Made by a program: the position numbers and the translations under genes
From: an uncultured Microbacterium sp.
Lineage (GTDB): Bacteria; Actinomycetota; Actinomycetes; Actinomycetales; Microbacteriaceae
Assembly: GCA_947647645.1 (NCBI GenBank)
Contig: CANSLE010000105.1
Coordinates: forward strand, 1 to 7,850
DNA: 7,850 bases
Direction: 5' to 3'
Shown here: one piece after another, positions 1 to 5,346 of the stretch
How the letters are laid out: each line of letters opens with the position of its first letter
Numbering within the stretch: the first letter of the stretch is position 1
The notes under the pieces: model-generated
What the model saw: the letters and a program-made list of their open reading frames with translations, nothing else
Told to the model about the DNA's origin: nothing
Databases searched by the model: none

Positions 1-561
1 CTGTCCGACCCGGGCCGCTCCGCGGCGCTGGAGATCGCCTGCCCCTCCGGGGAGGCGGCCATGGCGCTCGTCGGCGCCGGCCATCGCATCGGCATCGCCG
101 CGAAGGCCCGAGAGGTGCGTGGCGTGCCGCGGGTCGTCGTTCGTGACGGCGAGGCCATCCGCGTGGCCCTCTCCGAGATGGGGGCCGTGCGCACCGCCGA
201 GGCATGGGAGCAGATGCGCCAGCGGCGCGAGGTGCGAGCGGGCGTGAACCGACTCGTCAACTTCGACGATGCCAACCTGCGCCGCTCCGCGCAGGCTGCG
301 GTCGCGGCCTGCGCGCGTGTCGAGCGCGCTTTGGAGATCCTCGGGGACGAGGTCCCCGACCACCTCCGTCAGGCGGGGGAGCTGCGTCTGTCGCATCGCG
401 ACGCCAGTCTCGACGAGCTGGGCCACCACGCCGATCCGCCGTTGACCAAGGATGCGGTCGCCGGCCGCATTCGCCGCCTGCTCGCCATGGCCGACAAGAA
501 GGCCGTCGCCGACGGCATCCCCGGAACGGATGCCGCGGTGCCCGAGGGGCTCGAGGACTGA
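1..561 (+). CDS. whiA: WhiA, sporulation/cell-division transcription regulator (5' truncated by window edge)
   Basis: The reading frame is open from base 1 and ends at TGA 559-561, giving the last 186 residues of a protein that is usually about 325 long. WhiA is a DNA-binding regulator found across Gram-positive bacteria: an N-terminal domain related to LAGLIDADG homing endonucleases but without their activity, then a C-terminal helix-turn-helix resembling sigma region 4. In Streptomyces it controls sporulation septation with WhiB. Visible here are the tail of the LAGLIDADG-like part (AKAREVRGVPRVVVRDGE) and the hallmark NFDDANLRRSAQAAVAA stretch. The helix-turn-helix follows at local residues about 133-164 (ASLDELG, then LTKDAVAGRIRRLLAMADKK). 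Upstream partners, often yvcK and rapZ in other genomes, lie outside the window. The gene is followed by a 223-base spacer, so sodA is probably a separate transcription unit. Identification is firm; the start is not visible. Confidence 0.96.
   Translation: MSDPGRSAALEIACPSGEAAMALVGAGHRIGIAAKAREVRGVPRVVVRDGEAIRVALSEMGAVRTAEAWEQMRQRREVRAGVNRLVNFDDANLRRSAQAAVAACARVERALEILGDEVPDHLRQAGELRLSHRDASLDELGHHADPPLTKDAVAGRIRRLLAMADKKAVADGIPGTDAAVPEGLED
513..535. repeat. 8-bp inverted repeat (CGGCATCC / GGATGCCG) in the whiA 3' end
   Basis: CGGCATCC at 513-520 and its exact complement GGATGCCG at 528-535 flank a 7-base loop, close to the whiA stop. There is no following T-run, so it is not a canonical terminator. 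The arms carry the GGATGCC word that is over-represented in this window. Function unknown. Confidence 0.5.
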
Positions 562-784
562 CGCTCCGACCTCGCACCGCAAGATCCGGTCTCCGCGTCG
601 ACGCCGTGATCTGCGGCACGGGTGTCGACCCGCGGTGGCGGTCTCGACGTGCGGTTCCCGCCGTCACCGGTACACGTCGTCATCCGCGGGAACAACCCCC
701 TGACCGGAGCGTTGCACCTCAATAGGATGGCAATGTCCCATCGCCGCAGCGCAGTTGCGGCGCCGACGACAGGAAGAAGAGAAC
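562..784. other. whiA-sodA intergenic spacer
   Basis: This 223-base stretch contains no convincing gene. The only coding potential is GC-rich shadow frames without family features. It carries the putative sodA promoter (700-728) and the sodA ribosome binding site. Around 645-672 only weak short complementary arms (GGCGG/CCGCC, GCGG/CCGC) are present, with no T-run, so I see no clear whiA terminator. Confidence 0.7.
700..728 (+). promoter_or_regulatory. Putative SigA-type promoter of sodA
   Basis: A -35-like CTGACC (700-705; 4 of 6 bases match TTGACA) is separated by 17 bases from a -10-like TAGGAT (723-728), a form common in high-GC actinobacteria. The predicted transcription start, near 735, would give a leader of about 50 bases before the sodA ATG at 785. 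This is inferred from sequence alone. No operator for a redox or metal regulator was recognised. Confidence 0.55.
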
Positions 785-1414
785 ATGGCGATCTACACGC
801 TGCCCGACCTCCCCTACGATTTCGCAGCTCTCGAACCGCACATCAGCGGCAAGATCATGCAGCTCCACCACGACAAGCATCATCAGGCGTATGTGACCGG
901 CGCGAACACCGCGCTCGAGCAGCTCGCCGAAGCCCGTGAGAACGGGAACCTCGCGAACGTCAACAAGCTGGAGAAGGACCTCGCATTCAACCTCGGCGGA
1001 CACGTCAACCACTCCATCTTCTGGACCAACCTGGCTCCCGCCAGCGATGGCGGTGGCGGTGCGCCCGAGGGCGAGCTGAAGGCGGCCATCGAGGAGTTCT
1101 TCGGCGGCTTCGACAAGTTCCAGGCCCACTTCACGGCGGCCGCGACCGGCATCCAGGGTTCGGGCTGGGCGGTGCTCAGCTGGGACCCGATCGGCGAGCA
1201 GCTGATCATCCAGCAGCTCTTCGACCAGCAGTCCAACACGGCCCAGGGCACGGTGCCGATCTTCCAGCTCGACATGTGGGAGCACGCCTTCTACCTCGAC
1301 TACCTCAACGTCAAGGCGGACTACGTCAAGGCCGTCTGGAACATCGCCAACTGGGGCAACGTCGCAGAGCGCTTTTCGACGGCGCGCGAGAAGACGGCTG
1401 GACTGCTCAAGTAG
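785..1414 (+). CDS. sodA: Superoxide dismutase, Mn/Fe family (Mn-type signature)
   Basis: This 209-residue cytoplasmic enzyme converts two superoxide ions into oxygen and hydrogen peroxide. Start ATG 785 is chosen because AGGAAGAAG (771-779) precedes it at suitable distance and the protein then begins MAIYTLPDLPYDF, as family members do; the in-frame ATG at 755 would add ten unrelated residues. The N-terminal helical hairpin carries HHDKHHQAYV, and the C-terminal domain carries GIQGSGWAVLSWD and DMWEHAFYLDY. By alignment with human and E. coli MnSOD, the metal ligands are His28, His76 (GGHVNHSIFW), Asp163 and His167. The Gly-Gly before HVNH and the Gln148 region (DQQSN) fit the manganese type rather than iron, but cambialistic use cannot be excluded. 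It sits alone between a promoter and a strong terminator, so it is probably monocistronic. Family certain; metal preference inferred. Confidence 0.97.
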   Translation: MAIYTLPDLPYDFAALEPHISGKIMQLHHDKHHQAYVTGANTALEQLAEARENGNLANVNKLEKDLAFNLGGHVNHSIFWTNLAPASDGGGGAPEGELKAAIEEFFGGFDKFQAHFTAAATGIQGSGWAVLSWDPIGEQLIIQQLFDQQSNTAQGTVPIFQLDMWEHAFYLDYLNVKADYVKAVWNIANWGNVAERFSTAREKTAGLLK

Positions 1415-1432
1415 TAGTCTCATGACCAGGTG

Positions 1433-1481
1433 AGGATGCCGGGTCCCTCCCGGCGACGGGCGGCGACCCGGCATCCTTTTT
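1433..1481 (+). terminator. Strong intrinsic terminator after sodA
   Basis: A 13-bp perfect stem pairs AGGATGCCGGGTC (1433-1445) with GACCCGGCATCCT (1465-1477), and a run of five T (1477-1481) follows at once. The 19-base apex holds a second small hairpin, CCCG-GCGA-CGGG (1449-1460), whose loop is a GNRA tetraloop. It lies 19 bases past the sodA stop and points downstream, so it should end sodA transcription and insulate gap. Confidence 0.92.
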
Positions 1482-1542
1482 CCTTCACACACACAGTTCG
1501 CGAGTGGCGCGTCGAAACGCCGTCGCCGTCGCGACATGAACC

Positions 1543-1555
1543 GGGAGACAACGTG
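1543..1555 (+). promoter_or_regulatory. Ribosome binding site and GTG start of gap
   Basis: GGGAG (1543-1547) lies 5 bases before GTG 1553-1555. This pairing, plus the family N-terminus (VKIGINGFGRIG), decides the start against the in-frame ATG at 1430, which lies in the terminator region and would add 41 low-complexity residues. Confidence 0.85.
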
Positions 1556-2563
1556 TCTGTCAAGATCGGAATCAACGGCTTCGGCCGTATCGGCCGCAAC
1601 TTCCTCCGTGCCGCGCTGGAGCAGGGAGCTGACCTCGACATCGTGGCGGTGAACGACCTCACCGACAACAAGACCCTCGCTCACCTGCTGAAGTACGACT
1701 CCGTCGGCGGACGCCTCGACGCCGAGGTCTCGTATGACGCGGACTCCATCACCGTCAACGGCAAGGCCATCAAGGTCTTCGAAGAGCGCGACCCCGCCAA
1801 CCTCCCCTGGGGCGAGCTCGGCGTCGACATCGTCATCGAGTCGACCGGTCGTTTCACCAAGGCCGCCGACGCCAAGAAGCACATCGAGGGCGGCGCCAAG
1901 AAGGTCATCATCTCGGCTCCCGGCACCGACGTCGACGGTACGTTCGTCATGGGTGTCAACGACGGCGAGTACGACTCGGCGACCATGAACATCATCTCGA
2001 ACGCGTCCTGCACCACGAACTGCCTCGCGCCCCTCGCCAAGGTCTTCAACGACAACTTCGGCATCGAGCGCGGCTTCATGATGACGGCACACGCCTACAC
2101 GGCCGACCAGAACCTCCAGGACGGCCCGCACAGCGACCTGCACCGTGCGCGCGCCGCCGCGATCAACATCGTCCCGGCCTCGACCGGCGCCGCCAAGGCC
2201 ATCGGCCTCGTGCTGCCCGAGCTCAACGGCAAGCTGAGCGGCTCGTCGTACCGCGTGCCGGTTCCCACCGGCTCGATCGTCGACCTCACGATCATCACCC
2301 CGACCGAGGGCCTGACCGCCGAGGTCATCAACGCGGCCTACAAGAAGGCTGCCGCGGAGGGCGAGCTCGTCGGCTACCTCAAGTACAACGAGGACGCCAT
2401 CGTCTCCAGCGACATCCAGCTCGACCCGCACTCGTCGGTGTTCGACGCGGGCCAGACGAACGTCTCGGGCAACCTCGTCAAGGTCTCGTCGTGGTACGAC
2501 AACGAGTGGGGCTACTCGAACCGCCTCGTCGACCTCACCGAGCTCGTCGCCGAAAAGCTCTGA
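1553..2563 (+). CDS. gap: Glyceraldehyde-3-phosphate dehydrogenase, NAD-type, phosphorylating
   Basis: This 336-residue glycolytic enzyme oxidises glyceraldehyde 3-phosphate with NAD+ and phosphate to 1,3-bisphosphoglycerate, normally as a cytoplasmic homotetramer. The Rossmann NAD-binding domain begins with INGFGRIGRN (residues 7-16), and Asp35 in AVNDL is the position that favours NAD over NADP. The catalytic block SNASCTTNC places the nucleophile at Cys153 (codon 2009-2011), and the partner His180 lies in MMTAHAYTADQN. The substrate-domain signatures RARAAAINIVPASTGAAKA and the terminal WYDNEWGYSNR are intact, and the length is normal for the family. It starts with GTG behind GGGAG. It opens the gap-pgk-tpiA run, with pgk starting 9 bases after its stop. 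No canonical -10 box is visible between the sodA terminator and this start, so where its transcript begins is unclear. Confidence 0.98.
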   Translation: MSVKIGINGFGRIGRNFLRAALEQGADLDIVAVNDLTDNKTLAHLLKYDSVGGRLDAEVSYDADSITVNGKAIKVFEERDPANLPWGELGVDIVIESTGRFTKAADAKKHIEGGAKKVIISAPGTDVDGTFVMGVNDGEYDSATMNIISNASCTTNCLAPLAKVFNDNFGIERGFMMTAHAYTADQNLQDGPHSDLHRARAAAINIVPASTGAAKAIGLVLPELNGKLSGSSYRVPVPTGSIVDLTIITPTEGLTAEVINAAYKKAAAEGELVGYLKYNEDAIVSSDIQLDPHSSVFDAGQTNVSGNLVKVSSWYDNEWGYSNRLVDLTELVAEKL

Positions 2564-2572
2564 GGTCTCCTC

Positions 2573-3790
2573 ATGGCTCTGCGCACCCTCGCATCACTGG
2601 GTTCGCTGGCCGGTAAGCGTGTCATCGTCCGTGTTGACTTCAACGTCCCTCTGAAGGACGGCGTCATCACGGACGATGGCCGTATCCGGGCGGCTCTTCC
2701 GACCCTGAACGAACTCATCAACCAGGGCGCGCGCGTCATCGCGTGCTCCCACCTCGGCCGTCCCGACGGGGCGCCCGATCCGAAGTACAGCCTCGAGCCC
2801 GTGGCGCAGCGGTTGTCCGAGCTGCTCGGCAAGCCGGTCGTGTTCGCACGTGACACGGTCGGCACGTCCGCGCAGGAGGCCGTCGCGGCGCTCGAGGACG
2901 GCGACGTCACCGTGGTCGAGAACCTGCGCTTCAACCCCGGGGAGACGGCGAAGGACGACGCGACGCGTCGTGCGTTCGCGGAGGAGCTCGCCGCCCTCGG
3001 CGACGCCCTGGTCTCCGACGGGTTCGGTGTGGTCCACCGCAAGCAGGCGTCGGTGTACGACCTCGCCGAGCTCCTGCCGTCCGCGGCGGGCTTTCTCATC
3101 GAGAAGGAGGTCGACGTGCTCGACCGCCTGACCGAGAACCCCGAGCGCCCGTACGCCGTCGTGCTCGGCGGATCCAAGGTCAGCGACAAGCTGGGAGTCA
3201 TCGCGCACCTCCTGCCGCGCGCCGACAAGATCCTCGTGGGTGGCGGCATGCTCTTCACCTTCCTGGCCGCCCAAGGGCACAAGGTCGGCAAGAGCCTGCT
3301 CGAGGCCGACCAGATCGAGACGGTGAAGGGCTACCTCACGGATGCCGCCGCGCGCGGCGTCGAGCTGATCCTGCCGGTCGACGCGGTCATGGCGTCCGGC
3401 TTCGCCGCCGACGCCGACCATGTGGTGGCCGCCGCCGACGCCCTGGAGGACACCCCCTTCGGTGCCGACGGCATGGGTCTGGACATCGGACCCCGCACCG
3501 CGGAGATCTTCGCCGAGGCGATCCGCGGCGCGAAGACGGTCTTCTGGAACGGGCCCATGGGCGTGTTCGAGATGCCGGCGTTCGCCGCGGGGACCAAGGC
3601 CGTCGCGCAAGCGCTCACCGAGGTCGACGGCCTGTCGGTCGTCGGCGGTGGCGACTCCGCCGCGGCTGTGCGTCAGCTCGGCTTCGCCGACGAGCAGTTC
3701 GGTCACATCTCGACCGGCGGCGGTGCGAGCCTGGAATTCCTGGAGGGCAAGAAGCTCCCCGGGCTGGAGATCCTCGGATGGGAGAGCTGA
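2573..3790 (+). CDS. pgk: Phosphoglycerate kinase
   Basis: This 405-residue cytoplasmic kinase transfers phosphate from 1,3-bisphosphoglycerate to ADP, the first ATP-yielding step of glycolysis. ATG 2573 follows the gap stop by 9 bases, and TGAGG (2561-2565), overlapping that stop, can serve as ribosome binding site. The N-terminal substrate domain shows RVDFNVPLKDG (residues 20-30, with Asp22 and Asn24), DGRIRA (Arg37 in the substrate pocket), SHLGRPDG (His60, Arg63) and the actinobacterial form SDGFGVVHRKQASVYD. The C-terminal nucleotide domain shows GGSKVSDK (Lys202, Lys206), GGGMLFTFLAAQG, FWNGPMGVFE and GGGDSAAAV (358-366). Every signature element is present and the length is slightly on the long side of normal. 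Its TGA overlaps the tpiA ATG, so the two are very likely co-translated. Confidence 0.98.
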   Translation: MALRTLASLGSLAGKRVIVRVDFNVPLKDGVITDDGRIRAALPTLNELINQGARVIACSHLGRPDGAPDPKYSLEPVAQRLSELLGKPVVFARDTVGTSAQEAVAALEDGDVTVVENLRFNPGETAKDDATRRAFAEELAALGDALVSDGFGVVHRKQASVYDLAELLPSAAGFLIEKEVDVLDRLTENPERPYAVVLGGSKVSDKLGVIAHLLPRADKILVGGGMLFTFLAAQGHKVGKSLLEADQIETVKGYLTDAAARGVELILPVDAVMASGFAADADHVVAAADALEDTPFGADGMGLDIGPRTAEIFAEAIRGAKTVFWNGPMGVFEMPAFAAGTKAVAQALTEVDGLSVVGGGDSAAAVRQLGFADEQFGHISTGGGASLEFLEGKKLPGLEILGWES

Positions 3791-4572
3791 TGGCGCGCAC
3801 ACCGCTCATCGCAGGCAACTGGAAGATGAACCTCGACCACCTGCAGGCGGTCGCTTTCGTGCAGAAGCTGCACTGGACGCTGAAGGATGCCGGACACGAC
3901 GACGGATCGGTCGAGGTCGCGGTGTTCCCGCCGTTCACCGACCTCCGCACCGTGCAGACGCTGCTCGACGCGGACAAGATCCCGTTCGCCCTCGGGGCGC
4001 AGGACCTGTCGACGCATGACTCCGGCGCCTACACGGGCGAGGTCTCGGGCGCGTTCCTGAACAAGCTCGCGTGCGGCTACGTCATCATCGGGCACTCCGA
4101 ACGTCGGGAGTACCACCACGAGAGCGACGCCATCGTCGCCGCAAAGGTCCAGGCCGCTCTGAAGCACAGCCTCGTCCCCGTGATCTGTGTCGGTGAGACG
4201 CTGGAGCAGCGTGAGGAGTCGGGGCCCACCGCGGTCTCGATCGCGCAGCTCCAGGCCGCTCTCCAGGGCGTTCCTTCGGACGCGGACGTCGTCGTGGCGT
4301 ACGAGCCCGTCTGGGCCATCGGCACCGGACAGGTCGCGTCTCCCGAGCAGGCGCAGGAGGTCTGCGTCGCGCTTCGACAGGTGGTCGCAGACACACTCGG
4401 CGCCGACGCCGCGTCCCGCACGCGGGTGCTGTACGGCGGTTCGGTGAAGTCGGGGAACATCGCGAGCTTCATGCGCGAGCCCGACGTGGACGGCGCGCTC
4501 GTGGGCGGTGCGAGCCTCGTCGCGGACGAGTTCGCCGCCATCATCCGCTACCAGAAGCACGTCGGCGTCTGA
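3790..4572 (+). CDS. tpiA: Triosephosphate isomerase
   Basis: This 260-residue (beta/alpha)8-barrel enzyme interconverts dihydroxyacetone phosphate and glyceraldehyde 3-phosphate, normally as a homodimer. ATG 3790 overlaps the pgk stop by one base (TGATG, 3788-3792) and has GGGAG (3780-3784) 5 bases upstream. The in-frame ATG at 3778, inside pgk, would add four residues before the conserved start and has no better ribosome binding site. Catalytic residues are all present: Asn10 and Lys12 in AGNWKMN, His102 in VIIGHSERRE, and Glu172 in AYEPVWAIGTG, where residues 173-180 form the mobile loop 6. The phosphate-binding YGGSVKSGN and GALVGGASL stretches near the C-terminus are also intact. It closes the glycolytic run; a GC-rich hairpin begins 9 bases after its stop. 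Confidence 0.98.
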   Translation: MARTPLIAGNWKMNLDHLQAVAFVQKLHWTLKDAGHDDGSVEVAVFPPFTDLRTVQTLLDADKIPFALGAQDLSTHDSGAYTGEVSGAFLNKLACGYVIIGHSERREYHHESDAIVAAKVQAALKHSLVPVICVGETLEQREESGPTAVSIAQLQAALQGVPSDADVVVAYEPVWAIGTGQVASPEQAQEVCVALRQVVADTLGADAASRTRVLYGGSVKSGNIASFMREPDVDGALVGGASLVADEFAAIIRYQKHVGV

Positions 4573-4581
4573 CCCTGGGGC

Positions 4582-4617
4582 CCGCGGGACGCGTTCCTTC
4601 GAGGGCGCGTCCCGCGG
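4582..4617 (+). terminator. 12-bp perfect hairpin after tpiA, without a T-run
   Basis: CCGCGGGACGCG (4582-4593) pairs exactly with CGCGTCCCGCGG (4606-4617) around a 12-base loop, which can itself close three more pairs (CCT/AGG). It begins 9 bases past the tpiA stop. No T-run follows on either strand, so it is at best a U-less terminator, as proposed for some actinobacteria, or a 3'-end stabilising structure. The hairpin is certain as sequence; its role is inferred. Confidence 0.6.
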
Positions 4618-4622
4618 ACCGG

Positions 4623-4628
4623 TATACT
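4623..4628 (+). promoter_or_regulatory. Putative -10 box (TATACT) for secG-rbpA
   Basis: TATACT matches 5 of 6 bases of the consensus TATAAT and stands out in GC-rich surroundings. The expected -35 position falls inside the hairpin (about 4598-4605) and shows no good TTGACA match. A start near 4635 would give secG a leader of about 44 bases if translation begins at 4679, or an almost leaderless mRNA if it begins at GTG 4637. Confidence 0.5.
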
Positions 4629-4678
4629 CGACCTTTGTGCGCCCGATGACGCGGGTGCCGCGAAAGGCTTCATCGACT

Positions 4679-4927
4679 GTGGACATCCTCGAGTTCGTGC
4701 TGCAGGTGTTGCTCGGCATCACCAGCCTCCTGCTGACCCTCCTGATCCTGCTGCACAAGGGCCGCGGGGGCGGTCTGTCCGACATGTTCGGCGGCGGTAT
4801 GAGCTCTGCTCTCGGCTCGTCGGGCCTGGCGGAGCGCAACCTCAACCGCTTCACCGTCGTTCTCGCACTGGTCTGGTTCGTCGCGATCGTCGCGCTCGGA
4901 CTGATCACGAAATTCCAGGGGATCTGA
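4679..4927 (+). CDS. secG: SecG, preprotein translocase subunit
   Basis: This 82-residue inner-membrane protein is the small auxiliary subunit of the SecYEG channel and assists SecA-driven export. Two membrane segments are visible, at about residues 3-25 (ILEFVLQVLLGITSLLLTLLILL) and 58-77. They flank the family's hydrophilic loop HKGRGGGLSDMFGGGMSSALG, with AERNLNR just before the second segment. GTG 4679 is chosen because it puts the N-terminus directly before the first membrane segment, as in other actinobacterial SecG proteins, with AAAGG (4663-4667) 11 bases upstream. Alternatives GTG 4637 or ATG 4646 would add 14 or 11 residues including several Arg/Lys. Positive charge there fits poorly with the N-out topology known for SecG. 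Its stop overlaps the rbpA start (TGATG), so the two are probably co-translated. Confidence 0.93.
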   Translation: MDILEFVLQVLLGITSLLLTLLILLHKGRGGGLSDMFGGGMSSALGSSGLAERNLNRFTVVLALVWFVAIVALGLITKFQGI

Positions 4928-5283
4928 TGGCAACCGGAGGCAACGCGATCCGTGGCACCCGAGTGGGTGCCGGGCCCATGGGCGAGCAGGACCATGGCCA
5001 CCACGCCGACCGTATCGCCGTGTCCTACTGGGACGCTCTCGGCAACGAGACCGTGCGCTACTTCGCCGCGGGCATCGCCGAAGAGGAGATTCCTGAGGTC
5101 ATCGACTCCCCGCACTCGGGCCTTCCCGCGGGACGGGACAAGGAGAATCCTCCTGCGCTCGCAAAGGCCGAGCCCTACAAGACCCACCTGGCCTACGTGA
5201 AGGAGCGCCGCACGGAGGAAGAGGCCGACGCCCTCCTCGACGACGCCCTCCAGCAGCTGCGAGAGCGGCGCGGTCAGGCCTGA
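4927..5283 (+). CDS. rbpA: RbpA, RNA polymerase-binding transcription activator (cysteine-free form)
   Basis: RbpA is an actinobacterial protein that binds RNA polymerase and group 1/2 sigma factors and stabilises the open promoter complex. This 118-residue version matches its architecture: N-terminal tail with IRGTRVG (8-14), a core domain (about 26-70) with RIAVSYW and AEEEIPEVID, a basic linker (about 72-85), and a C-terminal sigma-interaction helix region with KTHLAYVKERRTEEEADALL (85-104) ending LRERRG. The protein contains no cysteine, so the zinc-ligand cysteines of Streptomyces-type RbpA are absent, and any fold must be zinc-independent. ATG 4927 overlaps the secG stop by one base, with AGGGGA (4917-4922) 4 bases upstream. 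Placement beside secG differs from Mycobacterium tuberculosis, where rbpA lies elsewhere (from memory). Family assignment is by sequence pattern and is strong in the C-terminal half, moderate in the core. Confidence 0.88.
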   Translation: MATGGNAIRGTRVGAGPMGEQDHGHHADRIAVSYWDALGNETVRYFAAGIAEEEIPEVIDSPHSGLPAGRDKENPPALAKAEPYKTHLAYVKERRTEEEADALLDDALQQLRERRGQA

Positions 5284-5308
5284 CCGACCCGAGGGCTCTC
5301 CGTCTGCA

Positions 5309-5330
5309 GGGGAAGACTGCCGTCGTCCCC
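5309..5330. terminator. Imperfect hairpin between convergent rbpA and pgl
   Basis: GGGGA (5309-5313) pairs with TCCCC (5326-5330). After one A-G mismatch, GAC/GTC pairs close a TGCC tetraloop. It occupies the 63-base gap between convergent stop codons, where a bidirectional terminator is expected, but neither strand has a following T-run. Plausible, not strong. Confidence 0.4.
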
Positions 5331-5346
5331 GATCGCCTCGCGCGCC

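Larger units (their letters stand above)
4573..4678. other. tpiA-secG spacer with hairpin and promoter-like box
   Basis: These 106 bases contain a perfect 12-bp inverted repeat (4582-4617), then a TATACT box (4623-4628), then a possible ribosome binding site AAAGG (4663-4667) before the chosen secG GTG. In-frame upstream starts for secG (GTG 4637, ATG 4646) also lie here. Confidence 0.6.

Noticed and set aside
755..784. Earlier ATG for sodA at 755
   Set aside because: It adds ten residues (MRRRRQEEEN) not found in the family, and the ribosome binding site at 771-779 serves ATG 785.
1528..1535. GTCGCGAC palindrome upstream of gap as an operator
   Set aside because: An 8-base GC palindrome is expected by chance in this composition, and no known regulator site was recognised.
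1430..1552. Earlier ATG for gap at 1430, and the ATG at 1536
   Set aside because: The 1430 start lies in the sodA terminator and adds 41 unrelated residues. The ATG at 1536 is out of frame with gap. GTG 1553 has a ribosome binding site and the family N-terminus.
719..2431. Long minus-strand frame (570 codons) opposite sodA and gap
   Set aside because: It crosses two well-identified genes and a terminator, is rich in Val, Asp, Gly and Arg without any family motif, and fits the antisense shadow typical of GC-rich coding DNA.
2594..3802. Minus-strand frame of 402 codons opposite pgk
   Set aside because: Composition is of the antisense-shadow type (Arg, Gly, Val, Asp), with no start context and no recognisable domain, while pgk on the other strand is complete.
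3703..5187. Minus-strand frame of 494 codons opposite tpiA, secG and rbpA
   Set aside because: It runs across three intact genes and their hairpin spacer and shows no motif.
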